Notes: a model not told the origin generated them from the letters alone. A stretch of DNA of 64,000 nt from Polynucleobacter sp. (GCA_021737945.1 JAIPCX010000015.1:16184-80183); one strand, 5' to 3'; shown: positions 23,613 through 32,483, numbered from the stretch's first letter. Numbers and translations are program-made.

Positions 23613-24977
23613 TCAAGAACCGGCTATGGTCATACTTTCTATCAAAATTGAGCCGGTATTTTTTGTGCCGCGCACTAGTACATCACTACCTATAGCGGCG
23701 ATATTTTTTAACATGTCGCGCATGTTTCCAGCGATGGTGATTTCCTCAACCGCATATTGAATTTCGCCGTTCTCTACCCAGTAGCCGGAAGCGCCGCGAG
23801 AATAGTCACCCGTTACATAATTTAAGCCCTGCCCCATCAACTCCGTGACGAGCAAACCTTTATCCAATTTTTTGAGCATCGCACGAAAATCATCGGAAGG
23901 TTTCGTGCGGGTTGAACGTATCTCAAGATTATGCGAGCCACCCGCATTACCTGTCGTCTTCATGCCTAACTTGCGCGCTGAATAGGTCGACAGAAAATAG
24001 CCCTGCAACACGCCATTACGCACAACATCACGCCGCTGCGTACGAACACCTTCTTCATCAAACGGAGCCGAGCCCACTCCACCTAACTGATGCGGATCTT
24101 CGATAATTTGTATATCGGGACCAAATATCGCTGTGCCTAGAGAGTCCGTCAGAAAAGTTGATTTTCTATAGAGTGCACCACCTGAGACTGCCTGCACAAA
24201 TGCACCGACCAAACCTACGGCTTGAGGTGCTTCGAACAATACTGGACACTTACGCGTATCCAGCTGGCGCGCATTCAAACGAGACAGTGAACGCTCAGCT
24301 GCATAACGACCAATCGCTTCAGGATCGGCTAATTTATTAGGATTGCGATCAGAGGAATACCAGCCATCCCGCTGCATGTTGTTACCCTTACCTGCAATCG
24401 GCGACACCGATAGCGAGTGACGCGAGTACGGATAGCCTGCGATAAATCCACGTGAATTAGCCAACACAAAATGCGATTGCTGCGCAAAGGTATTCGCGCC
24501 TTCGCTATTCGTAATCCGCTTATCGACGGCAAACGCAGCGGCTTCTGCTCGCATAGCCAAATCTACTGCTTCGCTAGCCGACAACTGCCAGGGATGAAAC
24601 AATGACAAATCGCGAGGGTCAGTCTCAAGTAATTCAGCCTCTGGCAAACCAGCACAATCATCTTCTGCGGTAAAGCGCGCGATGTTGTAAGCGGCTTCGA
24701 CGGTATCTTTTAACGCTTTACTGGAAAAATCAGACGTACTCGCATTGCCTCGTCGAATAGCTTTACCTTCGCCTAGAAATACGGTGACACCGATACCTTT
24801 GTCTTTGTTCTGTTCTATGGTCTCGACCTTGCCTTTGCGCACAGTCACCGACAGCCCTTGACCTTCGCTAATCTCAACAACGGCATCTGATCCTCCTTTT
24901 TCCCGCGCAAAACGAAGCACGTCGCTGGCGATCTCTTTGAGGTGATCTTGGCTATAAGTAAAGGCGGAAGTAGTCAT
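23613..24977 (-). CDS. pmbA: Metalloprotease subunit PmbA/TldE
   Basis: PmbA (TldE) works with TldD as a cytosolic protease that matures small peptides such as microcin B17 or degrades unfolded tags. The 454-aa product has the N-terminal VVEISEGQGLSVTVRKGKVETIEQNKDKGIGVTV typical of the family, the signature GNAGGSHNLEIRS, and the C-terminal GASGYWVENGEIQYAVEEITIAGN. The tldD partner is not in this window. It is divergent from darP, and pmbA-darP (yjgA) adjacency is a well-known proteobacterial arrangement. Confidence 0.95.
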   Translation of the reverse strand: MTTSAFTYSQDHLKEIASDVLRFAREKGGSDAVVEISEGQGLSVTVRKGKVETIEQNKDKGIGVTVFLGEGKAIRRGNASTSDFSSKALKDTVEAAYNIARFTAEDDCAGLPEAELLETDPRDLSLFHPWQLSASEAVDLAMRAEAAAFAVDKRITNSEGANTFAQQSHFVLANSRGFIAGYPYSRHSLSVSPIAGKGNNMQRDGWYSSDRNPNKLADPEAIGRYAAERSLSRLNARQLDTRKCPVLFEAPQAVGLVGAFVQAVSGGALYRKSTFLTDSLGTAIFGPDIQIIEDPHQLGGVGSAPFDEEGVRTQRRDVVRNGVLQGYFLSTYSARKLGMKTTGNAGGSHNLEIRSTRTKPSDDFRAMLKKLDKGLLVTELMGQGLNYVTGDYSRGASGYWVENGEIQYAVEEITIAGNMRDMLKNIAAIGSDVLVRGTKNTGSILIESMTIAGS

Positions 24978-25049
24978 AGGGCATTTTCATAAGAAGGTAG
25001 CAAAGCAGGTATCATAGCAGCCGTTGACAATCGACATACGCTGCCCATC

Positions 25050-25649
25050 ATGCCTAATGCTAATCGCGGCTCCGTCGGATTCCAGTCTAGTGAATTCGAG
25101 CAGCAATACGAGCGCCCCTCTAAATCTCAACTTAAACGTGACATGACCGCCCTGCAAAAGTTGGGGGCAGAGCTCGTGGCCGCCCCCAGCGATCGCGTCA
25201 AACGCATTTCCATGCCTGAGGATGTACTTGAAGCCATCATGGAATGCCAGCAAATTACCGATCATGAAGGTCGGCGCCGGCAACTGCAGTATGTCGGCAA
25301 AAAAATGCGCACGCTCGAACCTGCCGAAGTCGCCATCATCCAAACCGCTATTGATAGCTGGCATGGCAGCTCGAAATCTGAAACGGCCGCCTTACATTCC
25401 ATCGAGCGACAACGCGAACGCTTGCTCGCTGATGATAATGCGCTAACTGCTCTACGCGAAAAACACCCTGAGTTAGATATTCAGCATGTTCGCAATTTGA
25501 TACGCAATGCTCGCAAAGAACAAGCGGAGCAAAAACCACCCAAAGCCTATCGCGAAATTTTTCAATTACTAAAAAGCTTGAAAAAATCTTCTAGCGAATC
25601 GCAAAACACTGACCATCCGCACGAGCATGACGATGAAGAAGACGCGTAA
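25050..25649 (+). CDS. darP: Ribosome biogenesis factor DarP (YjgA, DUF615)
   Basis: DarP binds 50S assembly intermediates and helps late maturation of 23S rRNA. The 199-aa helical product has the family segments KSQLKRDMTALQKLGAELV, EGRRRQLQYVGKKMR and YREIFQLLKSL. The C-terminus is acidic and His-rich (HPHEHDDEEDA). ATG 25050 is given. Its 3' end overlaps the mog start by 23 bp, so mog is translated from within this gene. Confidence 0.94.
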   Translation: MPNANRGSVGFQSSEFEQQYERPSKSQLKRDMTALQKLGAELVAAPSDRVKRISMPEDVLEAIMECQQITDHEGRRRQLQYVGKKMRTLEPAEVAIIQTAIDSWHGSSKSETAALHSIERQRERLLADDNALTALREKHPELDIQHVRNLIRNARKEQAEQKPPKAYREIFQLLKSLKKSSSESQNTDHPHEHDDEEDA

Positions 25650-26247
25650 TCATCCTGATGAATTACTGATTGGATTGGTCTCTATCTCTGATCGAGCATC
25701 GACGGGAGTCTACGAAGACCAAGGCGTACCCGCACTCGAAGACTGGTTTGCACAGGCATTGACCAGCCCATGGCAAATGGAAACTCGTCTGATCCCCGAT
25801 GTTCAGTCCACGATAGAAAAGACCTTAATCGAACTGGTTGACGATATCGGATGCGATCTCGTGCTAACGACTGGCGGTACCGGTCCTGCACGTCGTGACG
25901 TCACACCAGAAGCAACGCTAGCCGTAGGAACCAAGCCCATGCCAGGATTTGGTGAGCAAATGCGTCAAATCAGTTTGCGCTTCGTGCCGACGGCTATTCT
26001 TTCGCGCCAAGTCGCGGTGATTCGCGAAACGCCTGATCATGCGGCGTTGATTATGAATCTACCAGGCCAACCCAAATCGATACGCGAAACTCTCGAGGGG
26101 TTAAAAGATGAGTCAGGTAAATCGATAGTGCCTGGCATTTTTTCTGCGGTTCCCTACTGTATCGATTTAATCGGTGGCCCGTATATCGAAACACAAGAGA
26201 ATGTCTGCAAGGCGTTTCGTCCCAAATCAGCGCTGCGCACAAAATAA
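25627..26247 (+). CDS. mog: Molybdopterin adenylyltransferase
   Basis: Mog adenylylates molybdopterin before molybdate insertion. The 206-aa protein shows the MoCF-binding fold: IGLVSISDRASTGVYEDQG at the N-terminus, DLVLTTGGTGPARRDVTPEAT near the middle, and NLPGQPKSIRETLEG. Two ATGs (25627 and 25633) are possible and both overlap the darP 3' end. It plausibly serves the molybdenum formate dehydrogenase at 41.9-46.8 kb, although other Moco enzymes may exist elsewhere. Confidence 0.93.
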   Translation: MTMKKTRNHPDELLIGLVSISDRASTGVYEDQGVPALEDWFAQALTSPWQMETRLIPDVQSTIEKTLIELVDDIGCDLVLTTGGTGPARRDVTPEATLAVGTKPMPGFGEQMRQISLRFVPTAILSRQVAVIRETPDHAALIMNLPGQPKSIRETLEGLKDESGKSIVPGIFSAVPYCIDLIGGPYIETQENVCKAFRPKSALRTK

Positions 26248-26308
26248 GTAATTAAAAAATTTCTTGCTGCGCCATTTTCATCATCACGAGTAAAGAAAGC
26301 TACTCACC

Positions 26309-26977
26309 ATGTCAATACTAGAAACTGTAGAGATTGCCACTGGCGATCATCCTGAAGCAGCCGTTATTTGGATGCATGGCTTAGGCGCCGACGGCAATGA
26401 TTTTGTACCCATCGTCCGAGAACTTGATCTCTCTGAATGTCCTGCGATTCGGTTTGTTTTTCCACACGCAGAAACCATGCCCGTTACGATCAACAACGGT
26501 TATGTGATGCGTGCTTGGTACGATATTTTGGGTATGGATTTAGTGCGACGTGAAGACGAAGTCGGCTTAAGGAAATCTCAACAACAAATCGAGCAATTGA
26601 TTACGCGTGAAATTGAACGCGGCATACCCGCCGAACGCATTATCCTGGCCGGTTTTTCACAAGGCTGCGCCATGACTCTTCAAACCGGCTTGCGCCACCC
26701 AAAAAAACTCGCTGGTCTGCTGTGTCTGTCTGGTTATCTACCGCTCGCAGATAAGCTGCCTGCAGAATGCAGTGAAGCCAATCGTTCTACACCGATTTTT
26801 ATGGCGCACGGTCGCGTAGATCCGGTAGTTCAAATCGCTAGGGCCGAAACCTCGCGCGATTTTCTTACACGTCTAGGCTACGCTATCGAATGGAAAGACT
26901 ATTCCATGCCGCACTCCGTCTGCGAAGAAGAAATCGACGATATCGGTCATGTCATCACACGCTGGCTCAGCGCTTGA
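26309..26977 (+). CDS. Carboxylesterase / phospholipase family alpha/beta hydrolase
   Basis: The 222-aa protein is a small serine hydrolase of the acyl-protein-thioesterase-like carboxylesterase family. The nucleophile is S117 in GFSQGCAM. The acid D171 is in HGRVDPVV and H202 is in MPHSVCEEE. The oxyanion region is WMHGLGADGNDF. These enzymes cleave short acyl esters or thioesters, and the physiological substrate cannot be read from sequence. It follows mog on the same strand after 61 bp. Confidence 0.9.
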   Translation: MSILETVEIATGDHPEAAVIWMHGLGADGNDFVPIVRELDLSECPAIRFVFPHAETMPVTINNGYVMRAWYDILGMDLVRREDEVGLRKSQQQIEQLITREIERGIPAERIILAGFSQGCAMTLQTGLRHPKKLAGLLCLSGYLPLADKLPAECSEANRSTPIFMAHGRVDPVVQIARAETSRDFLTRLGYAIEWKDYSMPHSVCEEEIDDIGHVITRWLSA

Positions 26978-27019
26978 TTTTTTATCGCTACTCATTCAGC
27001 CACTAAAAATTTGCTTCTT

Positions 27020-27139
27020 ATGTGTGCATTATTTTTTATGGCTGGCTTGCTATCACTACTTTCAAGCCATTCAGCTCATGCAGACGATGTAAGTTTTACT
27101 AGTGACTCAGCTCGTCACTCATATCTTCAACAAAATTAA
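27020..27139 (+). CDS. Possible tiny exported peptide (39 aa), unrecognised
   Basis: This ORF is too short for the track. It reads MCALFFMAGLLSLLSSHSAHA and then DDVSFTSDSARHSYLQQN. The first 21 residues look like a classical signal peptide with an AHA cleavage site, leaving an 18-residue mature peptide. It lies in the 225-bp gap between the carboxylesterase and the VIT transporter. No good Shine-Dalgarno precedes the ATG; a TTG three codons earlier is an alternative. It could also be a decayed remnant of a longer exported protein. Confidence 0.3.
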   Translation: MCALFFMAGLLSLLSSHSAHADDVSFTSDSARHSYLQQN

Positions 27140-27202
27140 AAATAAAAACTTCAGGTAAGCTCAGTCCTGTTAACGAATCGACCTAAATCAAACCATATCG
27201 CC

Positions 27203-27898
27203 ATGTCACGACTTCATCATGAATCTCATCGTATGCACCGTATTAACTGGCTGCGCGCAGCCGTACTGGGTGCGAATGACGGGATTATTTCTACTGCCAG
27301 TTTAATCCTCGGGGTAGCCGCCTCGAATGCGAGTCATCAATCTGTCATGGTTGCCGGTCTGGCAGGCCTAATCGCGGGTGCGATGTCGATGGCCGCCGGT
27401 GAATATGTCTCGGTGCAGGCCCAGGCAGATACCGAAGAAGCTGATCTCGCTCGTGAACGAATCGAGCTCGAAGAAGATCCGGCTGCCGAACACAAAGAAC
27501 TCACCGCCATTTACATCAGCCGCGGGTTAAAGCCTGATCTCGCTAGCAAAGTCGCCGCACAATTAACCGAGCATGATGCGTTAGCAGCCCATGCACGCGA
27601 AGAATTAGGCATCACTGAATTTGGCACTGCGCGTCCTTTACAAGCGGCTTGGACATCCGCTGTTAGTTTCGCTGGTGGTGCCTTACTCCCCTTGATTGTC
27701 GCCGCCCTTGCGCCATCGCTGTTGCTACAGCAAATAGTCGCTGCCAGTTCACTGTTGGGTCTGGTGATGCTAGGCTGTTTAGCGTCGCGTGTAGGCGGTG
27801 CCTCAATGCTAAAGGGTGGCTTACGAGTAGCCTTCTGGGGTGTAGCGGCCATGGCAGCTACCAGCCTAATCGGCTGGGCATTTGGCACAGCGGTTTAA
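27203..27898 (+). CDS. VIT1/CCC1 family Fe/Mn transporter
   Basis: This is a membrane protein of the vacuolar-iron-transporter family; bacterial members export or sequester Fe(II) or Mn(II). The 231-aa product has the family hallmarks LRAAVLGANDGIISTASLILGV in TM1 and AGAMSMAAGEYVSVQAQAD in TM2. A cytosolic metal-binding helical stretch rich in Glu follows (residues about 75-140), then three C-terminal membrane segments. It lacks the ferritin-like domain that some relatives carry. ATG 27203 opens with MSRLHHESHRMHR, a His-rich start. Confidence 0.92.
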   Translation: MSRLHHESHRMHRINWLRAAVLGANDGIISTASLILGVAASNASHQSVMVAGLAGLIAGAMSMAAGEYVSVQAQADTEEADLARERIELEEDPAAEHKELTAIYISRGLKPDLASKVAAQLTEHDALAAHAREELGITEFGTARPLQAAWTSAVSFAGGALLPLIVAALAPSLLLQQIVAASSLLGLVMLGCLASRVGGASMLKGGLRVAFWGVAAMAATSLIGWAFGTAV

Positions 27899-27923
27899 CT
27901 GAACAATACAATTTACAGTTAGC

Positions 27924-28445
27924 ATGGATGTACCAATGAACTCCACTCATTCAACGCCGAGCTTCAGCCTACTTTTTCTGTGTATGGGCAATATCTGTCG
28001 TAGCCCAACGGCGCATGGTGTCTTTCGTGATTTGGTGCATGCGCGTGGTCTTCATCAGCAAATACGTATCGATTCGGCGGGCACGCATAATTATCATCCC
28101 GGCAGCCAACCCGATGCACGTAGTCAAAAACATGCAATAAAACGCGGTTATGATTTGTCAGACTTAAGAGCCAGACAGATTCACGACCTAGATTTCGAAC
28201 AGCATGACCTATTGTTGGCAATGGATTGGGATAACCTAGCACTAGCCCAGCAACAATGCCCACCCGAGCATCAGCGCAAACTGCGTCGACTGACTGAATT
28301 TTGTAAAAACCATCAGTCCGCTGTCGTTCCTGATCCGTATTACGGTGGTGATGCAGGTTTCGAGCATGTGCTTGACCTGATTGAAGATGCCTGTGAAGGT
28401 CTGTTGGAACATGTTCAACAACGCCTAGCTAGCAACAAGAATTAA
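27924..28445 (+). CDS. Low-molecular-weight protein tyrosine phosphatase
   Basis: This is a cytosolic phosphatase. The active-site P-loop CMGNICRSP sits at residues 20-28 (nucleophile C20, R26). The DPYYGG loop near 138 holds the general-acid aspartate. At 173 aa it is slightly longer than typical because of an N-terminal leader before LLFLC; a start at the fifth residue (ATG 27936) is also possible. No tyrosine kinase or exopolysaccharide genes are near, so the usual Wzb role is not supported by context. Confidence 0.93.
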   Translation: MDVPMNSTHSTPSFSLLFLCMGNICRSPTAHGVFRDLVHARGLHQQIRIDSAGTHNYHPGSQPDARSQKHAIKRGYDLSDLRARQIHDLDFEQHDLLLAMDWDNLALAQQQCPPEHQRKLRRLTEFCKNHQSAVVPDPYYGGDAGFEHVLDLIEDACEGLLEHVQQRLASNKN

Positions 28446-28462
28446 AACTCTGGAGACGCGTC

Positions 28463-28942
28463 ATGACCAAGTCTAAGGCAATCCTAATCCTGCTTCTGCT
28501 CATTGCTGTCGTAATGGGTGCACTGACCGCTACAGGCCTGCTGCGTTGGGGTGAAGAACCCAAAACGGGTTTTCAAAAGAATGGCTTGTTAACCGTCATT
28601 TGCGACGTTGAAGTTAGTCGTCCTAACAATGGTCTTGGTCAACCTTTCGACGTCGAGACTATGACCATGCCAGCCGAATTTGATTTCGATGAAAAAACCG
28701 GTTGGTATCCCGGTGAATTTACGATCTCGCAAAATCGTAAAGGCACGTTAACAGTCACGGGACCCGTTCTCGAGATATCCCGCCCCGCGATGTTTAAAAA
28801 ATATGGCTTCGCTGTTTTAGGTGATCACGTCACACTCGATCGCAGCAACGGAAGTTTTAAACAATGGATTGATCTCGAAGGTGCGAAACGGCTTGAGCTG
28901 ATCACCGGAAGCTGCAGGCGTACCACTAATGTGCCCTTCTGA
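28463..28942 (+). CDS. Unrecognised membrane-anchored or exported protein
   Basis: This is a 159-aa product that I do not recognise. A hydrophobic N-terminal segment (AILILLLLIAVVMGALTATGLL, residues 5-26) suggests a membrane anchor or uncleaved signal. The remainder is soluble and beta-rich, with two cysteines (VICDVEV near 47 and GSCRRT near 151) that could form a disulfide. A Shine-Dalgarno (TGGAGACG) precedes the ATG. It is 17 bp after the phosphatase gene, and its stop overlaps the MFS gene by 14 bp, so all three are probably co-transcribed. Confidence 0.75.
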   Translation: MTKSKAILILLLLIAVVMGALTATGLLRWGEEPKTGFQKNGLLTVICDVEVSRPNNGLGQPFDVETMTMPAEFDFDEKTGWYPGEFTISQNRKGTLTVTGPVLEISRPAMFKKYGFAVLGDHVTLDRSNGSFKQWIDLEGAKRLELITGSCRRTTNVPF

Positions 28943-30215
28943 GATTACGGATCAAACAACACCACTCACACCGGCGGCGGCCACACTCGAAAATCGACCT
29001 CTGATTTTCGCTCTGACTGGCACCCTGTCATTGGCAGTCGCCATGGGCATTGGTCGTTTTGCATTTACGCCGCTGATGCCCATGATGTTGCACGATCAAG
29101 TGCTTGATCTACCGAGTGCGAGTTGGTTAGCCAGTGCCAATTATTTCGGCTATCTACTAGGTGCCTTGCTATGTTCATTACAACCGACGCTTTGGACTAA
29201 GCGCGGTTGGTCGCCACTCCCTAGCCCACCCATGGTGCGTGCTGGGCTAGCGCTCACCTGCTTATTCACCGCGATGATGGCGATCGATGTACCGGCTGCG
29301 TGGCCTTGGCTACGTTTTCTCGCTGGCGTAGTGACTGCAGTAGCTTTTGTGTTTACCTCGAGCTGGTGCCTAGGTCACCTATCACGACTACACGCACCTG
29401 CCGCCGGCGGCATCGTATATGCCGGACCCGGTGTCGGTATTGCCGTGAGTGGTTTGTTGGCGAGTTTGATGGTGCAACTAGAGTGGCATTCACGTGTTGG
29501 CTGGTTAGCCTTTGGCTTACTCGCCACCTTAATGACTGCGCTAGTGTGGCGCGCCTATTCGCATCCAGATGCTGAATCAGCGCTAGCCTCTACTGGAAAA
29601 ACAACCCCTAGCCATAGCGGCAGTGTCAGCGAAAAAGCTGCTTTAACTATTGCATATGGATTCGCTGGTTTTGGTTACATCATTACAGCGACGTTTTTAC
29701 CCGTGATCGCGCGCACTGCACTACCTGGCTCGACATGGCCCGATCTGTTTTGGCCCATGCTGGGCATAGGCGTTGCAGTCGGTGCCTTAATCGCCTCACG
29801 CATACCTACCCGCATTGATCAACGTTGGCTATTGGTGGGTTGTTACCTTATGCAGGCTGTAGGGATTGCATTAAGTAATTGGATACCCAGCTTGTTAGGT
29901 TTTGCGATTGGCTCGATTCTGGTCGGCTTACCTTTTACTGCCATCACTTTTTTTGCGATGCAAGTCGGTCGTCGCTTACATCCACAAGCACCATCCGCCA
30001 TCATCGGCTTGTTGTCTGCCTCATTTGGGCTATGCCAAATTGGCGGTCCACCGCTGGCCGCCTTACTGATTTCGCGCGCGCCATCAACAGCTGTTGGTTT
30101 TTCGTGGTCGTTAAATGTTGCTGCCTTGAGCTTAGTTGTAGGAGCAGGAATTTACTTTTGGATGGCGAAAAAATTCCCTGACAAACTATCAGCGTCAGCG
30201 CTGAAGACACGCTAA
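28929..30215 (+). CDS. YbfB/YjiJ family MFS transporter
   Basis: This 428-aa membrane protein has about twelve hydrophobic segments. The YbfB/YjiJ hallmark is in TM1 (AVAMGIGRFAFTPLMPMM), followed by ASANYFGYLLGALLC in TM2. The substrate is unknown. The ATG lies inside the 3' end of the preceding gene (ATGTGCCCTTCTGA), giving translational coupling. The gene runs tail to tail into motB with only a 2-bp gap between stop codons. Confidence 0.88.
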   Translation: MCPSEITDQTTPLTPAAATLENRPLIFALTGTLSLAVAMGIGRFAFTPLMPMMLHDQVLDLPSASWLASANYFGYLLGALLCSLQPTLWTKRGWSPLPSPPMVRAGLALTCLFTAMMAIDVPAAWPWLRFLAGVVTAVAFVFTSSWCLGHLSRLHAPAAGGIVYAGPGVGIAVSGLLASLMVQLEWHSRVGWLAFGLLATLMTALVWRAYSHPDAESALASTGKTTPSHSGSVSEKAALTIAYGFAGFGYIITATFLPVIARTALPGSTWPDLFWPMLGIGVAVGALIASRIPTRIDQRWLLVGCYLMQAVGIALSNWIPSLLGFAIGSILVGLPFTAITFFAMQVGRRLHPQAPSAIIGLLSASFGLCQIGGPPLAALLISRAPSTAVGFSWSLNVAALSLVVGAGIYFWMAKKFPDKLSASALKTR

Positions 30216-30217
30216 CG

Positions 30218-31201
30218 TTAGCGTCCTGCGGCAGGCGGATCGGTATACAAGACAGTAATACTGATACGACGATTGCGCGGATCATTCGGATCGGCTGAGT
30301 TGAATGGTGCTGTGTCAGCCACACCCTCAATTCGCTCAAAGCGCGATGAAGACATACCCGCTTTTTCGAGCATGCGTCGAGTCGCTTCCGCCCGCTCAAT
30401 CGACAAAGACCAATTGGTACGCTCACTACCCACAGGGAATGGCGAACTATCGGTGTGACCTTTAACAGAAAGTTTGTTAGGCATGTTAGCCACTGATTTA
30501 GCAACCTCACTAATCAGTGCAGTAGCTTTAGGACTCATGCTGGCATTACCACTTCCAAACATCGAAAAATTCGCTTTATCAATAATCTCTACCCGCAGAC
30601 CATCACGTTCCCGAATCACATTCACCTGATTTTGCAAATCCGATAGTTGTGGATTTTTCGATAAATTTTCTTTGATTTCTTGTTCTAATTTGTCGAGTTT
30701 TTCACGCTTCGCTTGTTCAGCAATCTGCTGCTTCATTTGCTCGGTGATATTCTCGCCATACTTAGAAATCTTGGGATTATCCTTTTCAGATGTGCCCTGA
30801 TCTTCCCCAGGGCCCGCCTCCGTTTTAGGCGTTGGTCGCTCGATCAGTTGAGCTTGCGTCGGTGGTCCGGGAATACCCTCAGGATCAATGATCGAAGCAC
30901 CGCCCAACATGCCATTGGAGCCAGCAGCCTCACCCAAAGCCGGCTCACGCCGAGTCGAAGGCTGAAAGTACTCAGCAATACCTTGACGCGAATCCGCATC
31001 CGTCGAACCCAACAGCCACATGAGCAAAAAGAAGGCCATCATCGCCGTCATCATGTCGGCAAGCGCAATTTTCCATGCGCCGCCATGCGCACCCGCATGG
31101 CCTTCATCAACTACCTTCTTCCACTTAACGGGGGGTTCGACAGCAGGGGCTTCCGCCCCATCGGCGGCGGCTTCGTCAGGTTTTTTTTCGGCTTCAGCCA
31201 T
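30218..31201 (-). CDS. motB: Flagellar motor stator protein MotB-like
   Basis: MotB-type proteins anchor the stator to peptidoglycan and carry the proton-binding aspartate. The 327-aa product has an Ala/Glu-rich N-terminal extension of about 30 residues. The single membrane segment GGAWKIALADMMTAMMAFFLLMWLLG follows, with the ion-binding D49. A plug/linker region then leads to a C-terminal OmpA-like domain (LSVKGHTDSSPFPVGSERTNWSLSIERAEATRRMLE). No motA is adjacent: the next minus-strand gene upstream is a dehydrogenase. The motA partner must be elsewhere, or this is a second stator subunit. Confidence 0.88.
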   Translation of the reverse strand: MAEAEKKPDEAAADGAEAPAVEPPVKWKKVVDEGHAGAHGGAWKIALADMMTAMMAFFLLMWLLGSTDADSRQGIAEYFQPSTRREPALGEAAGSNGMLGGASIIDPEGIPGPPTQAQLIERPTPKTEAGPGEDQGTSEKDNPKISKYGENITEQMKQQIAEQAKREKLDKLEQEIKENLSKNPQLSDLQNQVNVIRERDGLRVEIIDKANFSMFGSGNASMSPKATALISEVAKSVANMPNKLSVKGHTDSSPFPVGSERTNWSLSIERAEATRRMLEKAGMSSSRFERIEGVADTAPFNSADPNDPRNRRISITVLYTDPPAAGR

Positions 31202-31339
31202 GGCATTCAGTCTTTAACGCAACACATAAGGGAATCTATCGACAGCAAAGGCCACGTCTAGAGAGCAGCCAACTAATTCCTTTTCGGAAATATAAGCCAA
31301 ATGGAGGCGGGTGTCGACCCGCACGGCCGCAATACCAGC

Positions 31340-32233
31340 CTAGCCCATCTCGAAATTAGCCATTCCCTCGAGCGCCTTGACCATGGCCGAGTGATCCCAT
31401 CCCTTGCCGCCGTGTGCCACACAGGATGAAAACAACTGCTGAGCACTAGCGGTATTGGGTAGCGAAAGGCCCAGGCTGCGTGCTGCCGACAGGGCCAGAT
31501 TTAGGTCCTTTTGGTGTAATTCGATACGAAAACCCGGGTCAAAGGTGCGCTTAATCATTCGTTCACCGTGGACTTCCAGAATACGTGAGGAGGCAAAACC
31601 ACCCATCAACGCCTGTCTAACCTTGGCTGGATCCGCACCAGCGCGGGCGGCAAATAGCAAGGCCTCAGCCACCGCCTCAATATTTAAAGCAACGATAATT
31701 TGGTTGGCCACCTTGGCCGTCTGACCATCTCCGTGGCCACCCACGTGCGTAATATTTTTGCCCATCAGCTCAAACAAAGGCTGAATGCGCTCAAAACCCG
31801 ATGGCGTTCCGCCCACCATAATCGTCAGTGCGGCATTCTTCGCACCCACTTCACCACCCGATACTGGAGCATCTACATAATCGCAACCTAACGCCAAAAT
31901 ACGCTGAGCGAAATCCTTGGTCGCAATCGGCGAGATAGAACTCATGTCTACCACGGCCTTGCCCTTCGATAGCCCTTGCGCGACACCCTTATCACCAAAC
32001 AGAACAAGCTCCACATCGGGGGTATCAGGCAACATCAAAAATACGATATCGGCCTGTTGTGCCACCTCGAAAGCACTTGCACACAAAACCGCTCCGTCTT
32101 GCTGAAGATAGTCCGGAGTCTTACTGCGTGTATGAGTAAACAACTGATGACCAGCCTTGAGCAGGTGGTGTGCCATGGGGCCGCCCATGATGCCTAGTCC
32201 AATGAAACCAAGTTTTAGTTTTTGTGAGCTCAT
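31340..32233 (-). CDS. Beta-hydroxyacid dehydrogenase, tartronate-semialdehyde reductase-like
   Basis: This is an NAD(P)-dependent reductase of the 3-hydroxyisobutyrate dehydrogenase superfamily, 297 aa. The Rossmann motif is GFIGLGIMGGPMAHHLLKAGH. The substrate loop is DAPVSGGEVGA, and the catalytic lysine sits in GQTAKVANQIIVALN. VVDMSSISP is typical of the GarR/GlxR (2-hydroxy-3-oxopropionate reductase) branch. The exact substrate is inferred. No glyoxylate carboligase or hydroxypyruvate isomerase lies nearby to confirm a glycerate pathway. Confidence 0.85.
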   Translation of the reverse strand: MSSQKLKLGFIGLGIMGGPMAHHLLKAGHQLFTHTRSKTPDYLQQDGAVLCASAFEVAQQADIVFLMLPDTPDVELVLFGDKGVAQGLSKGKAVVDMSSISPIATKDFAQRILALGCDYVDAPVSGGEVGAKNAALTIMVGGTPSGFERIQPLFELMGKNITHVGGHGDGQTAKVANQIIVALNIEAVAEALLFAARAGADPAKVRQALMGGFASSRILEVHGERMIKRTFDPGFRIELHQKDLNLALSAARSLGLSLPNTASAQQLFSSCVAHGGKGWDHSAMVKALEGMANFEMG

Positions 32234-32423
32234 GTGTTTATCTCTGATGGAAAAATAGATGTACCGCGATAGTCGTCAGCTAATAATTCGAACGACGCGG
32301 AGAGGATTATGTCATGGAGATATGCAGTGTCCGAATTCACCCTTGGCTGAAAAAATAACCCTAAAATTTTGAGTTACCCGCCTGCGTTGGGCACGCCCTA
32401 GGTCCACCTGTAAGACTGTTTCT
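32234..32423. other. Gene-free stretch between two divergent genes
   Basis: This is the first half of a roughly 350-bp gap between the GlxR-like gene and the glycine-zipper gene; the tandem repeat fills much of the rest. It holds a 13-codon ORF (32309..32350) with an unusually good GGAGAGG Shine-Dalgarno, encoding MSWRYAVSEFTLG. That ORF could be a leader peptide or chance. Confidence 0.3.
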
Positions 32424-32483
32424 AAACTTGCTTTTAAGCTTGCTTTTAAGCTTGCTTTTAAGCTTGCTTTTAAGCTTGCTTTT
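32424..32483. repeat. 12-bp tandem repeat, five units
   Basis: The unit AAGCTTGCTTTT is repeated five times without interruption (the first unit has one mismatch, AAACTTGCTTTT), followed by a partial AAGTTTATT. Each unit contains an AAGCTT palindrome. The array ends about 105 bp before the start codon of the glycine-zipper gene. It is a likely site of copy-number change and may affect expression of that gene. Confidence 0.95.

Noticed and set aside
31202-31260. GTCGATAG resembling a sigma-28 -10 upstream of motB
   Set aside because: The only TAAA-like -35 (TAGA) is at 13 bp spacing rather than about 15 and has a mismatch; not convincing.
32309-32350. 13-codon ORF MSWRYAVSEFTLG with a strong GGAGAGG site
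   Set aside because: Too short to support as a gene. No attenuator hairpin with a T-run follows it, so a leader-peptide role has no further evidence.
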